DNA of 64,000 nucleotides, from contig JAJEKV010000033.1 in NCBI GenBank assembly GCA_021234155.1, positions 5,508,635 through 5,572,634 of the forward strand, written 5' to 3'. This DNA is from Isoetes taiwanensis (Eukaryota > Streptophyta > Lycopodiopsida > Isoetales > Isoetaceae). Under the pieces are notes generated by a model, which ran no database searches, was not told the DNA's origin, and saw only the letters and a list, made by a program, of their open reading frames with translations. The translations under genes and the position numbers were made by a program. Position 1 is the stretch's first letter, and each line of letters opens with the position of its first letter. Positions 1-12,742 of this stretch are shown here, in pieces.

Positions 1-762
1 TCCTTCATTTTCATAACATTTGGGGTGTTATGAAGTAGCAGTGTGTTATCGCTCCGGTAAACCCAGGGATCATGATTGATCTCAACCATTGGATCACTAT
101 AAACTTGAGGGACTGTTGTGTTAAGGTGTATCCTAGGGACTGTTTTTGACCAACACTTGCAACCATATCTATCATTCTTAGTTTAATAAACCCAACCTTT
201 ATTTGTCATCCATCGTCGTGTTTAAACCATGAGTATATCCGTGATATATCAAGGGTCTAGTCGTGTTAAAGCTATATTGCACGACATTTTATGGACTTAG
301 TGGTTTTCTTGTGGTTTTAGGGCTGGTGGATGACGCAGAAGGAACTCTTTAATAACCTCATGACATTAGGTTTTCCAATTGAGGATAAATAATAGAGCAA
401 AATGCCCACATTGGCCTAAGTTCTTTTATGTGCTCAGGGTGTGCGCTTAATTATATGCTAAATTCTACATCAAAAGTAAGCTTAGAAGCTCCCATATTTT
501 TGCATCAACTATTCTAAGTTCTTTTGCAAAATTCTTTTTGTATTCTAATTTTACTAGAAAAGTGTGCAATTCTTTGGGCTTCTTACTAAATATAAGTTCA
601 AAAACTAATGGATAATGGATTTAAGCACGAGAACATCTAAGGAAAACCATGCTTCATATGCAATTTTGGATTTGTGGTCATTCATGGACCTTGGAATATG
701 GGAGTGTCATTAATGATATTTGCATAGTTTTGACCCTGCGGGGTTATGTCCAATTGCTTTTT

Positions 763-783
763 ATTAGATAGATAGATAGATAG
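763..783. repeat. (GATA)n microsatellite
   Basis: Short GATA tetranucleotide tract. It directly adjoins a hairpin-bearing sequence that resembles the 3' ends of the LINEs elsewhere in the window, so it is a plausible LINE insertion target. Confidence 0.8.
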
Positions 784-830
784 TATTTTAACGTCCGCCA
801 CTAGGCAACATCCAATTGGACGTGTGACCA
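784..830 (-). mobile_element. Probable LINE 3' tail fragment in (GATA)n
   Basis: Read on minus, the sequence ends in GGACGTTAAAATA followed by a tetranucleotide tract. The tail of LINE G at 61120-61134 has the same GGACGTTAAAATA ending before its own tetranucleotide tract. ACGTCC (791-796) and GGACGT (818-823) form a perfect 6-bp outer stem, and GCC (797-799) with GGC (804-806) a small inner stem, the same layout as the other LINE tails. How far the fragment extends to the right is unclear. Confidence 0.5.
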
Positions 831-1718
831 CACACCACACTACATTGCTTTTGGTTGGGTCACGCGCCCCAACCACTTTACATTAGCGTCGTGGATTTTG
901 ACACTTAACGGTTCGAGTCGCGATTACGGGCAACATGATGAAGTAATTTGACTTTGAAAGAATAAACTTAATTAAAGCAAATGGCAATCATTGGAGCCTT
1001 GCTATGTTGCCTTACACTTGTTAATGTAGTCAAATGTGAAGATAATTTAGGTGCTGACTATTTGGTATGTTAGTAGATCGGGCATATTGTCTCGGTCACA
1101 ATAGAGAATTTAAAGATTCCTTGTCTACTATTTTATCAATGCATGAATATGCAAGATATAAGGTTCATATTTGCATAAATAGGCATCATACTTTTGCAAC
1201 AAAACAACAATTTCTACTAAATACCACATGCGCAACTAAACATCATTGTGATGAGGGCAATAGGCGAGTTTTGCATAGGTGTTATAATGGCCAGCTGGTT
1301 TTTGAAAAAATGAATACCCTCATGGCAAGCTCTCGTGCAAATCTTGGCATAAAAATGTTAAACATCACTTAATAACATGCATGGATTCTTTTTCACTTGC
1401 AATTTGGGTATATTCTAAAAGTCAAAGCATTTAAAGATAGAATTTATGATCTTGGGTTCTAGTCAAACTATTTTTAATATTTGTGCATTGGTTTGGTCAT
1501 TTGCTTGGTTCGGAAATTTTCTAGGGTTAACCCGACACCATTCACAGTCCCATACCTACTCCGTGAGGCTCCAACACGAGGCCTCGATTCATGGGAACTA
1601 CCAAGAAAATCTCTAATTTTCGGTAGAATCTCTTCCTACGATTTCAAATTTGTCCAAATTAAAATGGATTTTTGTCCGGCGAGGGTTACAAGGGTTAGAA
1701 CTTCCAGAACCAAGGTCA

Positions 1719-1914
1719 TTTAGTCCTGCTCCATTGATAATGGTCTTGTCAAGGAAATTCATCATACTGCTGGAATAATGCCACAGGTTCTTCAAACTTG
1801 GAGATATTCTGTTTTTAGTATTTGTCAGGTCGTTTGATACTGCTCCACTGATAATGGTTTTGTTAAGGAAATTCATCATATCTTTGGAACAATGCCACAT
1901 GTTCATTTGGAGAT
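1719..1914. repeat. Two-copy tandem duplication, ~90-bp unit
   Basis: Two diverged copies (about 1719-1811 and 1829-1914) share long blocks such as AAGGAAATTCATCATA and GGAGATATTCT. The second has a small deletion. No coding potential is evident. Confidence 0.7.
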
Positions 1915-4592
1915 ATTCTTCTATTGTCTATTCTCTTCTCTAATTTGGCATATTGATAGAATTGCATGGCATATCTAATCTCTGTCTTAATACAGATGCA
2001 AAGCTTCTCTCACGGCAACAATTGAAAATATTTAGAACTATTTTAGAAGGATAAATATGTATATATCAAGTTGGCTTGTACATCCACGTGTTTACCAAAA
2101 TTGAAGACATCCGTTGTTGCCTTGCAGAAATATGGTGCAATGCAACTGCCAAGAATAGTAACATTCCTCGCCATTTTTTTTCTTCTAGATACTTCTAATT
2201 GTCTCTTCAAAATTGCGATTTTTGACGATTTTGCACAAAATTATAGAGATTTGTCAAAAGTCCCATCGCATGACATTCTCTTATGGGCAAGGCGTCGAAT
2301 TACTTTAATCAAGGAATGCGGACAATAGCAATCATGCGAGGGGCTTTATAAAAATGATTGGAAATGCCAATTTCATGAGCGACCCATCTAAAGGGTTGAA
2401 AACCGCAAATGTCAGAATGAGTCTTTTTCCAAGTTTACAATAGAAGCATCACAAACAACAGCATTGTCAAGCCAACCCAGACAAAGCTACTAACTAGCAA
2501 AACGTACACCAGAGGGTTGTGGTGCAGGCTTTGTTGAGACCATTGTTAAGATCGGTAAGGTTGACTTCAATAAGTCTTGTACCATGTGTGGAACACTTCT
2601 AGATGACGTTAAAGTCGTTTATATTGCTCGCTCTATGAGATGGCATATTACAAATATCTAATAATAGATAGATATCTAATGATATCTAATGAAAGTTCCA
2701 ACTATAATGATACCCTTGAAGTTTGCGAGTATTTTAAAAATACGCTTCAAATGAAGAGTATTTTTTTTTTCTTAAATATGGTGATATAGTTTTTGAGGCT
2801 CCTTGAGTTCAAAAGTTGTCTTTGGAAGCATTATAGATTAGGATAAGATTTTCCTAACAAGATCAAATTCATCTAGATCAGAGCTTAAATTCACAAGGCT
2901 TTTTTATTTACATTTTTCTTTGCAATCAAAATTCACAAGTTATGCTCGCTGAAGTTGTTTGTTTAATCAATTATAAAAAATTTTATTGCCATTTGACCAC
3001 AAAAAATGTTATTGTCACTCTTTTGAAGACCTATGAGATGCTCTACACAAATTTATGAATGTCTTTTGCATAAACTAGAGCAAGAGTGTTAGAAATATCA
3101 ACATCTTCCACAAAGGAAGATTTTCCAATTCTTGTTTCAATAATATGCAATTTGAGACAAGGATTCTACTCCATCATGATGGCTTTAATCAATTCATTCT
3201 GGGTATATCTGGAGACATGTTGCGGTGGTATCGATGACCTTTGTATTAAAGCCGGGTGATTCATTACTCATGGTTGCTTTTTAGAGCGAGTTCATATTAC
3301 CTTGTCAAAAATTTTGTACATCTCCCCAATAATGAAGCAAGTAAGAAGACTTTGCGGATCAACCATTAAGTAAACCTATACCATTTTGTATTCATGCGGG
3401 GCTTTGTATATGGCGGTACCACACACCGTCACTAGATTTACGAACAAAATTATTGGTCATGTTTCAAACATGTAAGCATTATTGCTATACAAGTTTACAC
3501 AACTCTGAAAGGGAAGACTTCATGAAGAAAGTAATAGCTAGTGGGAGAAAAAGTCAACTTGTAAATGGCAAAAACAAAGAACAAGGAAATACAACAGGGA
3601 TACTTGAAATGCAATGGTGCATTTGGGATTTGGGATGGGTACAAATTTCAATCAACATCCAGCCTAAACGACCCATGATTACCTGCAAATTGTTATGTTG
3701 GTTTGCCTTGTCAATTAGATAGCGTGCATCTGTCCATCCATATATGACTAGCTTTGGGCTTCACATGTATTGCATCAACATCATGCCCCTTCCATAGAAG
3801 AGTACTAAGCTGCCTTCTAGTTTTGTATGTGACTATCTTCATTCTGAGTGCCATTTAGTTCATGAAGCATTAAGTTATCAAGTCCAACTTGATCTGTTGG
3901 ATCTCGCATGTGCACAAAGTATAGATATTTGCACTTCACAGAACTTTCTGAAACCTCATTGCAGCTTCATTAGCTTTCTAATAAGAGCACATCAGGTTTT
4001 AATTTCTTGCTTAAACAACAGATAACAACATCGTAGCAGAAGCTGATACTTTTGGGAAGACTTGTTTCAAATGGTTTAAAGTAATCCATATACCAAGTTA
4101 TTTGATTATCATAGTCTACCTTTTCCTCTTCCCCATAATTTAGCCCAATGCACAAACTAGGGAATCCTATAATCATGAACCGCTAGTAACTGCCATAATT
4201 AATGCTATCCACCACTCTGCAACCACACCATTTTCGGATTTTAAATTTCTTTACCAAATTATTGCTTGCTTTGCCTCGCGTTCGCTATCCCGCCCGTCCA
4301 AATCAATTCTAAATATCCACAATCAAAGCTTACAATCTTCATCTTTGTCGGATTTTCTGCCTAGATAAAAACAATTACAAAATAGTGTGAATCTAACTAT
4401 GTATGAATTGCAGTTCTATGAGTATTAGCTCCAATAACAAAATTGAGTATTTTAAGCCCAGTTACGGGGTTGTGGACATGCATCCGTTGCTAGGATGATC
4501 TCAGATTTGCCGATGTAACAAAATAGGTTGGAAAATCTAAGCTGGTCATAACAACGCTACCCTAGGGGCTAGAGCAAAAAAAATTAACCCAC

Positions 4593-4697
<105 letters not shown>

Positions 4698-4770
4698 TCT
4701 TGGCCACATGTGACTTAGAGATGGTGAGAGAATACTGAGAGAATCGAGAGGTGAGAGATAATGAGAGATG

Positions 4771-4799
4771 GGTGAGAGTGGGAAAACTCAACTCTCACC
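4771..4799. repeat. Perfect 9-bp inverted repeat
   Basis: GGTGAGAGT (4771-4779) and ACTCTCACC (4791-4799) form a hairpin with an 11-nt loop, in a GAGAG-rich segment just right of the GA tract. It could be a transposon end or chance structure in purine-rich DNA. Confidence 0.5.
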
Positions 4800-5103
4800 T
4801 TGAGAGATGATTTAACTGAGTAGTTAGAGGCGTTTCCATCGACCATCAATTTAACAACCCCCTAAAATTATGTCGCATGAATTTCATGCCCGAAAACTTT
4901 CCCTCGTCAAAATTCCGGGGCACCATTTTCCCCTGTTTCTTGGTCTTCAATGCCGCGCAATTGCTTGAATTCCCCCTAATTCTTCCATCTGCGCTATTGA
5001 TTTCCGGTCTAGAGGTGAATTTGATCTTTCATTGTTCTGTTATCAAATTCTAGCCCGGCATATATTGTTTCTTGTTTGATTAGCTTCATTTCTATAAACT
5101 CCA

Positions 5104-6276
5104 ATGTCTAAGGCAACTAGATCAGCCCTGCCATCAATCAGCAAACCCTTTGTGCCTCCTCGCATTGAGAAAATGGCTCTAAGGAAGACACGAAAGATGA
5201 CAGGGCAGATTTCGATGAATGTGGATTTGGAGGCAATTTCTGAGCCAATTGTAAGAGCAAAAGAGCCAAAAGAAAGGAGATGCAAGCGAGTTCTCAGCGA
5301 GATTCAAGCCCCTCCCAGTACTGTGAGTGATTCTTCTCAGTCCGATAATTCAATGGCTCTTGTGGTTCAAAAAAAAAGAAAATCCCAAACAAGTTGACAC
5401 AAAGAATAGGAAGGCTCCAGTCCAATGGATAGATCAGGGTGTTTCCACCTTTTTGAATCTTCTCAATGATATGGAACCGGAGTTTACTAATGGCGATCGA
5501 ATCTTTCTAATTCGATGGAGAAATTCTTGTGCAATTACAGCCAATTGTTGATGGACTAGTAGAAGTTAGGCAGCCCGAAGAACAAATGGGATAAACTATG
5601 GAGCAAAATTCAAGGATGACAAAGAGGCTTCGATCAAAGCGGGTTGAGCCTTCAAGGTGGCGGTGTGGTATGAAAGAATGGAAGAAGTCAAATATGGGTG
5701 ACATCGATAACCCCATTCTAGAATTTTGGTGATGATGGGGAATTTGGAAATGAAGCCTTTGAGGCATGATTTACACTAATTTTTTAAGACGGTTTCTTTG
5801 AGGCAGTTGGATCGCGATTTTTGATTTTCGATGACCCCTTTGAGGGTGCGAAGACATTCCCAATGTCAATGTCAACATAGATAATTCAGGTAGCAAGAAT
5901 GCATGAAATGCCAAATAGTCGAACTCCCACGGTAAAAAACAGATTCCTCAGCCCCCTAGATGCGACATGCAATCAACACGGAGTTAGGTGGAAAACCAAT
6001 GGCGAAAAAAAAATCTAGATTGCAGATTGATGAAGATATTGCTGTTGGAATCTCATAAATGGCAAGCACTTTGGAGAAACAGAAGTGAAGAAACTAGATT
6101 TCATGAAGGAAGAATATGCAAAGAAAATGGAATTGGTTAGGGAATTGGAGACAATTCGTTCTGCAAATTCTTTGAAGATTGCTGAATCTATGGCAGCAAT
6201 GACCCAGAGCATATGTCAGATGACAAAGGACACACTTCTCGAAATTGCCAAATTGGCAGCCAAAAACAAAGAATAA
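5104..6276 (+). pseudogene. Possible PIF/Harbinger accessory ORF, broken
   Basis: A series of plus-strand frames reads as one basic, charged protein interrupted by frameshifts. The first frame (5104-5397) breaks at a run of nine A residues near 5370, and the next (to 5551) holds a W-I-D-x-G-V-x-x-F-L-x-L-L segment loosely like the first helix of trihelix/Myb-SANT domains. Frame 6085-6276 is a 63-residue charged amphipathic helix, as at the C-terminus of Myb/SANT-like accessory proteins. The HARBI1-like transposase 1.4 kb away on the opposite strand suggests this is the element's second protein, but no diagnostic motif is secure. It could equally be an unrelated plant gene fragment. Confidence 0.3.
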
Positions 6277-6450
6277 AGGTATGATGTTATACTTTTCTTT
6301 TTGTTTCTTTTAGAACTGTCTCAAATTGGTTAACTGTCCTAATATTCAATGATTGGTACTTCAATCTAGGCATGTAGATATCGTAGCATAAAGTATTAAA
6401 TGCCAATCTTATCAATTTGCCCCATTTAAACGTCCCCTCCACCCTCAACC

Positions 6451-6924
6451 GTGAACAAAATGGCACCTAAGTGTCCTCGATTTTCTTTGAGCCCTCCGAC
6501 CTCCTCCTCTTCCTCTTCTTCTTCGAAAGAATACTTTAGAGAGGAGTATTCTTCCCCCATTGATTCATCTGAAGTCTCCCACGAGACTTCAGATTCGGAG
6601 AACTACTACTCCGATCATGATTCATGGCCAGAAACTTTTGTGGAAGAAGTTTTGGAGGAGTCTTCATCCTCAATTTTTTCGGCCCCTTCTCCTCCTTGTT
6701 CCCCCCTTGCAGATCAAGTTCAAGATTCTTTTTTGGCCCCTCTTCCTCCTCCTCCTCCTCCTCCAACAGATGAGGTTCAAGATTCTTCACCAACAATCGT
6801 AGCCGAAGTTGAGGAAGTAGAAGTTATTTCTCACAAGGTCATCCACTGCTCTCTATCACGTGAGGCATTGATGAATTCTGGATATGGGAGTGATAATCGA
6901 GCCGAAGGTGTTGTCTTGTCTTGA
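6451..6924 (+). CDS. Hypothetical Ser/Pro/Glu-rich protein, 157 aa
   Basis: An uninterrupted 157-codon frame with its own ATG. It has serine runs (residues 15-25), an acidic middle, a run of eight prolines near 98-105 and a duplicated D-E/Q-V-Q-D-S motif. I recognise no family. The composition is that of a disordered protein, and low-complexity sequence can give long frames by chance, so this may be non-coding. It lies between the possible accessory ORF and the HARBI1-like transposase and may be part of the same element. Confidence 0.3.
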   Translation: MNKMAPKCPRFSLSPPTSSSSSSSSKEYFREEYSSPIDSSEVSHETSDSENYYSDHDSWPETFVEEVLEESSSSIFSAPSPPCSPLADQVQDSFLAPLPPPPPPPTDEVQDSSPTIVAEVEEVEVISHKVIHCSLSREALMNSGYGSDNRAEGVVLS

Positions 6925-7655
6925 AGCAACCCCTTTGAAACAAAAGCCCATGTGGGTGTGTCTACATCCGACATCTTGGAAATGGGCATTGCATGAAGTG
7001 AAGACTGTGACCGAATACTGCGAGCTTTGTGCATGAAGAAAAGAAGATCCTCCTGCCTTGTTTTTTTTTGTTTTGTTTTTATTTCTGATATGTTGTTATG
7101 TAAAGCAAAAAAAATTGCAATGAAAAAGCCTCAGCAACCCCTTGACTTATATATCGGACGGACCCTTGACTTTTAATGATGTAAAGTGTTTTGATGAAAA
7201 GAATGAATACAATATCGTTTTACCTTCACTTTCTATGTTTTATCTATGTTTTTGTCTTCACTTTCGATTGTTTTACATTCTTTGCGGATCATAGAGCGTT
7301 GAGGACTATGTATCAAGTTTAAGCGGTTTTTTAGGATCTAAAAGGCGGGGGCCCATTAAATGTGGATTTTTCATTTTGTATGAGCGAAACTTCGGTTATG
7401 CTGCTAGTTTTATTTTTGAATAAAATCTCTACTTTGGCCCTCGGTTATTCTAGCGAGGAGAATAGTGGTGTTTGTATTGATGACTTGTTACAGGTCCAAA
7501 TAAGATAAAATCAATAATATTCGAGAACAATAAAGAAAGAACAAATTATGAAAGAAGTTTCTTGTGAGAATCATCAAATATTACGGTGACACATGCCCAT
7601 CAAGTTTGGAACAACACATGCCTCATCGATCTCCTTGTTTCTTTGGACTTACATT
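6925..7655. other. No gene seen
   Basis: AT-rich sequence between the hypothetical ORF and the decayed transposase. No coding or structural feature recognised. It is presumably internal to the decayed PIF/Harbinger element. Confidence 0.5.
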
Positions 7656-7658
7656 TCA

Positions 7659-8916
7659 TAGCTTGATCTCATAGTAATAAACTGGATCAGGCTCTTCTTC
7701 GAGAGGCAGCATGTCCCATCCCATGTCTTCCATGATACAAAAGTTCCAAAGCACACCTGGCGGCATGTATAATCTTGGATGCCTTGCCAACATGCACGCA
7801 GGCGGATGTTTGAGAATTACGAATTTCTCTTTCACAATCCGAACCCATTTTCCACACAAACTCTACCCCCGCAAATCCTTTTATCAAACTTGCCATAAGG
7901 TCCATGATTACGTGGAAAAACTTCAAAAAGGAAGAAGATGCGGCGACATAAGCGAGAATCACCAAGCAAAAGTGGAGGAATGTTAACTGGATTTGGTCTT
8001 GATGGGTTGATCTTTCTTCAATTTTTACGTCACTCAAGGTTACATTGGTTCTTTCAAGATTAGTTTGGATGCAATTTTTCTTTGTATATGGAACTCTTCT
8101 TGAACTGATTTGAGTCATGGGTGATCCAGTTCTTTAACCACGACATTTATAAGCAACTTTTTGTGTGTGACAATACCTGCAGAAGACATGAGTGCCTTTT
8201 TTGTGTCATTTGTAATAGTCATCACCTTTGTCACTCTTCTTGGGTTTCCTCCATAAAAAGATATGGGACCCATCAACAGCACCATACACATTTGGCAATC
8301 CTGTTGCATCATGAAATTCTTTTATACATTGAGTTAGTCTTGCTCCAGAAGGCATGGCTACAAACCTTTTGTAAAGCATTGTCTTCGAAGCCAACACTAG
8401 TGTAAGTCTTTTAGCATATTTCTGCACTGTAGCTTTTTTAACATAGAATCTCTGACCCACATGCAAAGGCATGTCACCATGTGCCAGAAAGTAAAGAACC
8501 ATGGCTCTGACTTTCACGGGATCAGCGGGGGGCCTAACCTTAACCCCTGGCCTAATCAAATAGGGGACAACAAGTCCGACTAGTCTCTCAAAGCTGGCCC
8601 TCTTCATTCTGTAAAATTGATGCCACATATCATCTTCAAAAGAAGCTATACAATTCCATGCGTGGTTATCTATATTATCCCACTGTGTTCTTTCTCTTGG
8701 AGCAATCCAAAATCTTCTAGGTGGCCTTCTAACCCGGCATGATCCAGCTAGTATCAAAGATGAGGCACCACAGAAGTACAGACTGTTGCTTTCTTGCAAG
8801 TCATCATCATCGAATAGATTCATTGGGTCTTCAAGCTCGTTTAGCTCAAGAAGCTGCAAACAGAACCTTTGGAATGCGAATCCGATTGTAAGAAACGCAA
8901 TAGCAAAGCATGACAA
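7659..8916 (-). pseudogene. HARBI1-like PIF/Harbinger transposase, decayed
   Basis: The 236-codon frame 8916-8206 has the N-terminal and first catalytic parts of a HARBI1-like DDE nuclease: a helical region with YRMKRASFERLVGLVVPYL, a turn of the type ADPVKVRAMVLYFLAHGD, and the G-A-V-D-G-S-H-I block with the first catalytic Asp. The frame stops just after this. The expected middle block (GDxGY) is not found. Around 7660-7900 a C-terminal remnant survives in shifting frames (helix with K-H-P-P, then W-N-F-C-I). The family cuts and pastes DNA as a complex of nuclease and Myb/SANT protein. With the central catalytic region lost, this copy cannot be active. Confidence 0.8.
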
Positions 8917-9267
8917 TCATTAGAGAATCACTTTGGATCCATGATAGAGCGGCCCGGCAAATGGAACCCTATGCAAAGAACACGACAAGCGAAATATCCC
9001 ACAAAGCTTACCTACTAGCGGGGGGGAAGAAATATCCCATATTTTGGAGGCGGTTCAAAATTGGAGGAATTATCCCACAAAAACTTGACCTACGGAATGA
9101 TTCGATAGAGTAGTTCTCCGTGGAAACCAAAAATTGAGGCCTAACGGACATTTGTTAGACCTCGAGAGAGCGACCTTCTCTCCTCTCCTCCCGGAAAAAA
9201 ACGCATTACAATTAGAGGAGTGGTATAGGATGAGAGGCGCAGTATTTTGGCAAGCATGTGGCCAACA

Positions 9268-9379
<112 letters not shown>

Positions 9380-9383
9380 TTTA

Positions 9384-9420
9384 TTATGTCCATGGGAGGC
9401 CTCAAAGACCTAGTAGACAA
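9384..9420 (-). other. LINE E 3'-terminal nested hairpin
   Basis: Outer stem TGTC (9387-9390) with GACA (9416-9419). Inner stem AGGCCT (9397-9402) with AGACCT (9406-9411), loop of 3 nt. The single non-Watson-Crick pair of the inner stem is G-U on the minus (sense) RNA but would be A-C on plus. Confidence 0.7.
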
Positions 9421-9431
9421 ATATCTTACAT

Positions 9432-12400
9432 TTATACATCATCATAGAATAATAGATGTGTTTCCGAATCCTCATCTAGCTCGTCACTCTCACTCACATT
9501 ATCAGAAACATCCATGCCCCTTACATGATGTCTATTTAAGCAAGACTCCCTAACCCTCAGGAGTTCTATCACATACTTACCTAGCCCCTCTCCATCCATT
9601 GTAGAGAAAAAGGTTGGGAGATCCTCATATTGAATTCCATACTCCAACCTCAATGATTTATAAGTTAAGCATTTGAGCAATACATGATCCTCATCCTCCA
9701 CCTGATCCATGTCACATAGCTTGCAATATCTTTGATCCCTCGGAATGATATATCCCCATCTCCCCACTTCTACCCCCAAATGGTGAGAACTAAGGCGAAT
9801 CCTGCTTATAGCATGCCTTTTCTGTATGGAAATATTTTCTTTCAAATGCTTTACCATTTCAAGTGTAGGATTGATATTCTGTTTATATAAAATCATTTTC
9901 GTCTTTGGGTGTGACCATACCTTCTTGAGTATTTTCGACGAAATCCATGTCCTTAGATCCTTCTCTACTAAGATCACTTCATCCCATGAAATATCCCATT
10001 TATTAAGCCATCTCTTCACATCTTGAAATATCCCTTTCTCTTTACTAGCCATCAAAGTTACATGTGGAAGTCTAGTCTCGTCCATTCGTAGCACCCTCTT
10101 CATATACTGAATGCATCTAAATAGTGCTTCCCCTTCAAGAGGCATAAAACCACTCTCAGCCAACATCATGGGATAGGGAGTTTGAACCTTCACTCCGAGC
10201 TCCAACCTTAGGAATTTCTTTAAAATCTGCTCTATATCTTCCCACAAGCCTTGTGGAAGACTCGGGCCCCAAACTTCACAACCATACAGGACCACACTCT
10301 GAACCAAAGATTGAAACAGCTTTACCTTGAGGTTCCACGACCAAAGGTGAGATCTCCTACACACTTTGTAAAGCATACAAAGCTTTTTGACCTCCATCCA
10401 CTCGCTGAGTAATACATGCATTCCATATATGATTTCTGCTAAAAATAAGACCCAGATACTTGTATGAATCACACATGTTCACCTTACTCCCTTTGTACCT
10501 GAAAATGTGATCTTGTTTCAAAACACCTACTGTCATGATATTAGTATTTTCCAGATTTACCTGCATATCAGTTTGGTCACAAAAGGCTGCTAGTCCATCC
10601 AAGTATCTCTGCATATGCTCCTTATCACGCGCCATGATAACTACATCATCCGCATACAGCAACATTTGGATAATATATCCGTGGATTTCTGTCCCCCCTG
10701 GGCAGTTATCCTGAAGCCATTCCTCCAGGCCATCAATAAACAGTCCAAATAGTGTTGGAGACAACGGACACCCTTGTTTAAGTCCAACATTACTCTCCAC
10801 GCACTCTAAAATATCCACCGAGAACGGATGTGACAATTGTACCAGTACCTTCTCATATAGTACCTTCACAGCATCTCTAATATCATGCGGGACATCCAAC
10901 CTATTCAATCTCTTCCAAAGTTGGTCCCGAGGTACCTTATCGAAAGCCTTCTTAAAGTCTACGAATGCTACATAGATCGGTTTCTTTGAGCCCTTAACAT
11001 TATCAAATATTGATTTCAGCACCAACAAATGATCCAGGGTGGATCTCCCTGCTCTAAAACCTGCCTGCGTCTCAGCCTTGTGATTAAGCTCTGCCCAGAT
11101 ACTCAGCTTCTTCTCTAAAATTGTGGAAAAGAGTTTTGAAAATAAACTACTTACCATAATAGTTCGGTAGTTGTTCACCTCCTTCCTCGATCCTCCCTTA
11201 AACACTGGAACCACTCGGTTTCTACTCCAATCAAGCGGGAATCCCTGTGCCATTGCCATATTAAACAATTTCGCAACCAAGGGACGTATAACAGGACCGG
11301 CCCATTTTAAATGTTCTGCACACAAACCATGAAGATCCGATGCTTTGCCATTTGCCAGTGAAGATATGCCTGCTGCTACTTCTTCTTCCGTAATTGACAC
11401 ACTAGATTTCAATTTCAGTCTATTTGCAGCTACATCTTCATTGTGGTAGAGCTTGAGCACATGCTGCCATAGATCATGTGCGCTTAAAGGAATATCTTCC
11501 TGTTTATGCCGCCTTAGACCATTCCAAAAGCTTTTCGGATCCTCTACATATCTGTTGCATAGAAGTTGTTGCTTCTCTTTAATAAACTGCCTCTTCCTGC
11601 TATGCACAATCCGTCTGTACTCTTTCTTAAGATCATCCCTTTGACTTGCTTCACTGATTTTCCAAGCCTCTTTGGCAGCCCTGCAGGTCTGATCAAACCA
11701 GGACTTATATGGCAGTCCGCTCCTTGCTCTGTGAGGTGTAAATAAATCCACTGCCGTTTCCTCCAGGATATCATGTAGCTGGTTGTTTAACATCTCCAGG
11801 TCACCATCCCATGACAGATTCACAACCTTCTGCTTCAGGCAACATCGAAATTGAACTTGCAGGTGTGGTTTTAAGCAGTACTTCCTCTTAACCCCCGGAC
11901 ATGGTATGCTTGGTTGGCTGACTTGCAAATTAAAAAAGAGAGGAACATGGTCGGATTCCAATTCTACTTCCCCTATCACGAAATGGGTGATGGTTTCAAT
12001 CAAGTCTTCTGACATTATCAGATAATCCACCGTACTCCTTTCTCGGCAAGTGTTCTTCTGTGTGCGTGGAAATCTACTCAATCCATTGCAAATCAAAAGG
12101 TTTGCGCTACCACATAAACTCAGAAGCTGTCTGCCCGTTTTCGTCACCACTTCATCTGCGGATATCCTCTTCCTACCCAGTAACTCCTACTCCTTTTCAT
12201 CTACAGAGATCAGCCAAAGCGGGTCCTTCTCTCCCGAAAGCAAAGTGGCATGTTGGGTGCCCGTTCTACTGTTAAAATCCCCTGTCAGAATCACGCTTCC
12301 CTTCTCTTGAAACTCCATAATGTCTTGTTCTAATGCATAAAATAAATCATCACTTGAAGCATCTGTGTCCTTGTATATGTTTTTATGTTTTGGGGAAAAA

Positions 12401-12739
12401 TAACAAACAGCCATATAATAAACAGTTTGGTCTCCTTTTATTTCCAGCCATATAATTGACCATTCACATCCCTTCTTATACCATGAATTACGTCTCTGTA
12501 TTTCTGCCTGACAAAACAAGCAACTCCCCCATTTCCCATATCCTTATCTCTGAATCTTTTATTACAAATTGAATATATCATTTCAAAACCTTCAATATCT
12601 GGCATGGCATACAAATCGTGTTAGTCTCTACAAAACAAATGACATCAATGTTATCTAAGATCTCCTGCATACTTATAATCTTGTCGATAGTCAGTCGATT
12701 TATGTTCCAGACTGCTATCCTGAGACCTCCCTCGCCTAC
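9432..12739 (-). pseudogene. LINE E ORF2: endonuclease and reverse transcriptase
   Basis: Begins in frame right after the TAG at 12740-12742 with the endonuclease N-terminus (W-N-I-N). It continues with GDFNSR and S-D-H-V-P-L endonuclease motifs. The RT domain has NNYRTIMVSSLFSKLF, FVDFKKAFDKV, the QGCPLSPTLFGLF block and catalytic YADD. The C-terminus has a zinc motif of C-x2-C then H-x4-C form and an acidic end. Breaks: a TAG nonsense at 12187-12189, frame disturbance near 12520, and a frameshift near 10365 between RT and the C-terminal third. It nicks target DNA and reverse-transcribes LINE RNA at the nick. No ATG lies between the TAG and the endonuclease motif. Confidence 0.85.
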
Positions 12740-12742
12740 CTA
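12740..12742 (-). other. In-frame TAG between ORF1 and ORF2 (LINE E)
   Basis: Context GAA TAG GTA. Upstream and downstream codons are in one frame, so readthrough would yield an ORF1-ORF2 fusion. Confidence 0.85.

Larger units (their letters stand above)
1..4590. other. Gene-poor AT-rich stretch
   Basis: I see no recognisable gene here on either strand. Open frames are short (under about 100 codons) and resemble no family I know. The stretch holds a (GATA)n tract with a probable LINE tail near 765-825 and a two-copy tandem duplication at 1719-1914. Small exons of an unknown gene cannot be excluded from sequence alone. Confidence 0.6.

Noticed and set aside
11453-12310. Plus-strand open frames overlapping the LINE ORFs
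   Set aside because: They lie opposite conserved RT and endonuclease coding sequence and match no family; shadows.
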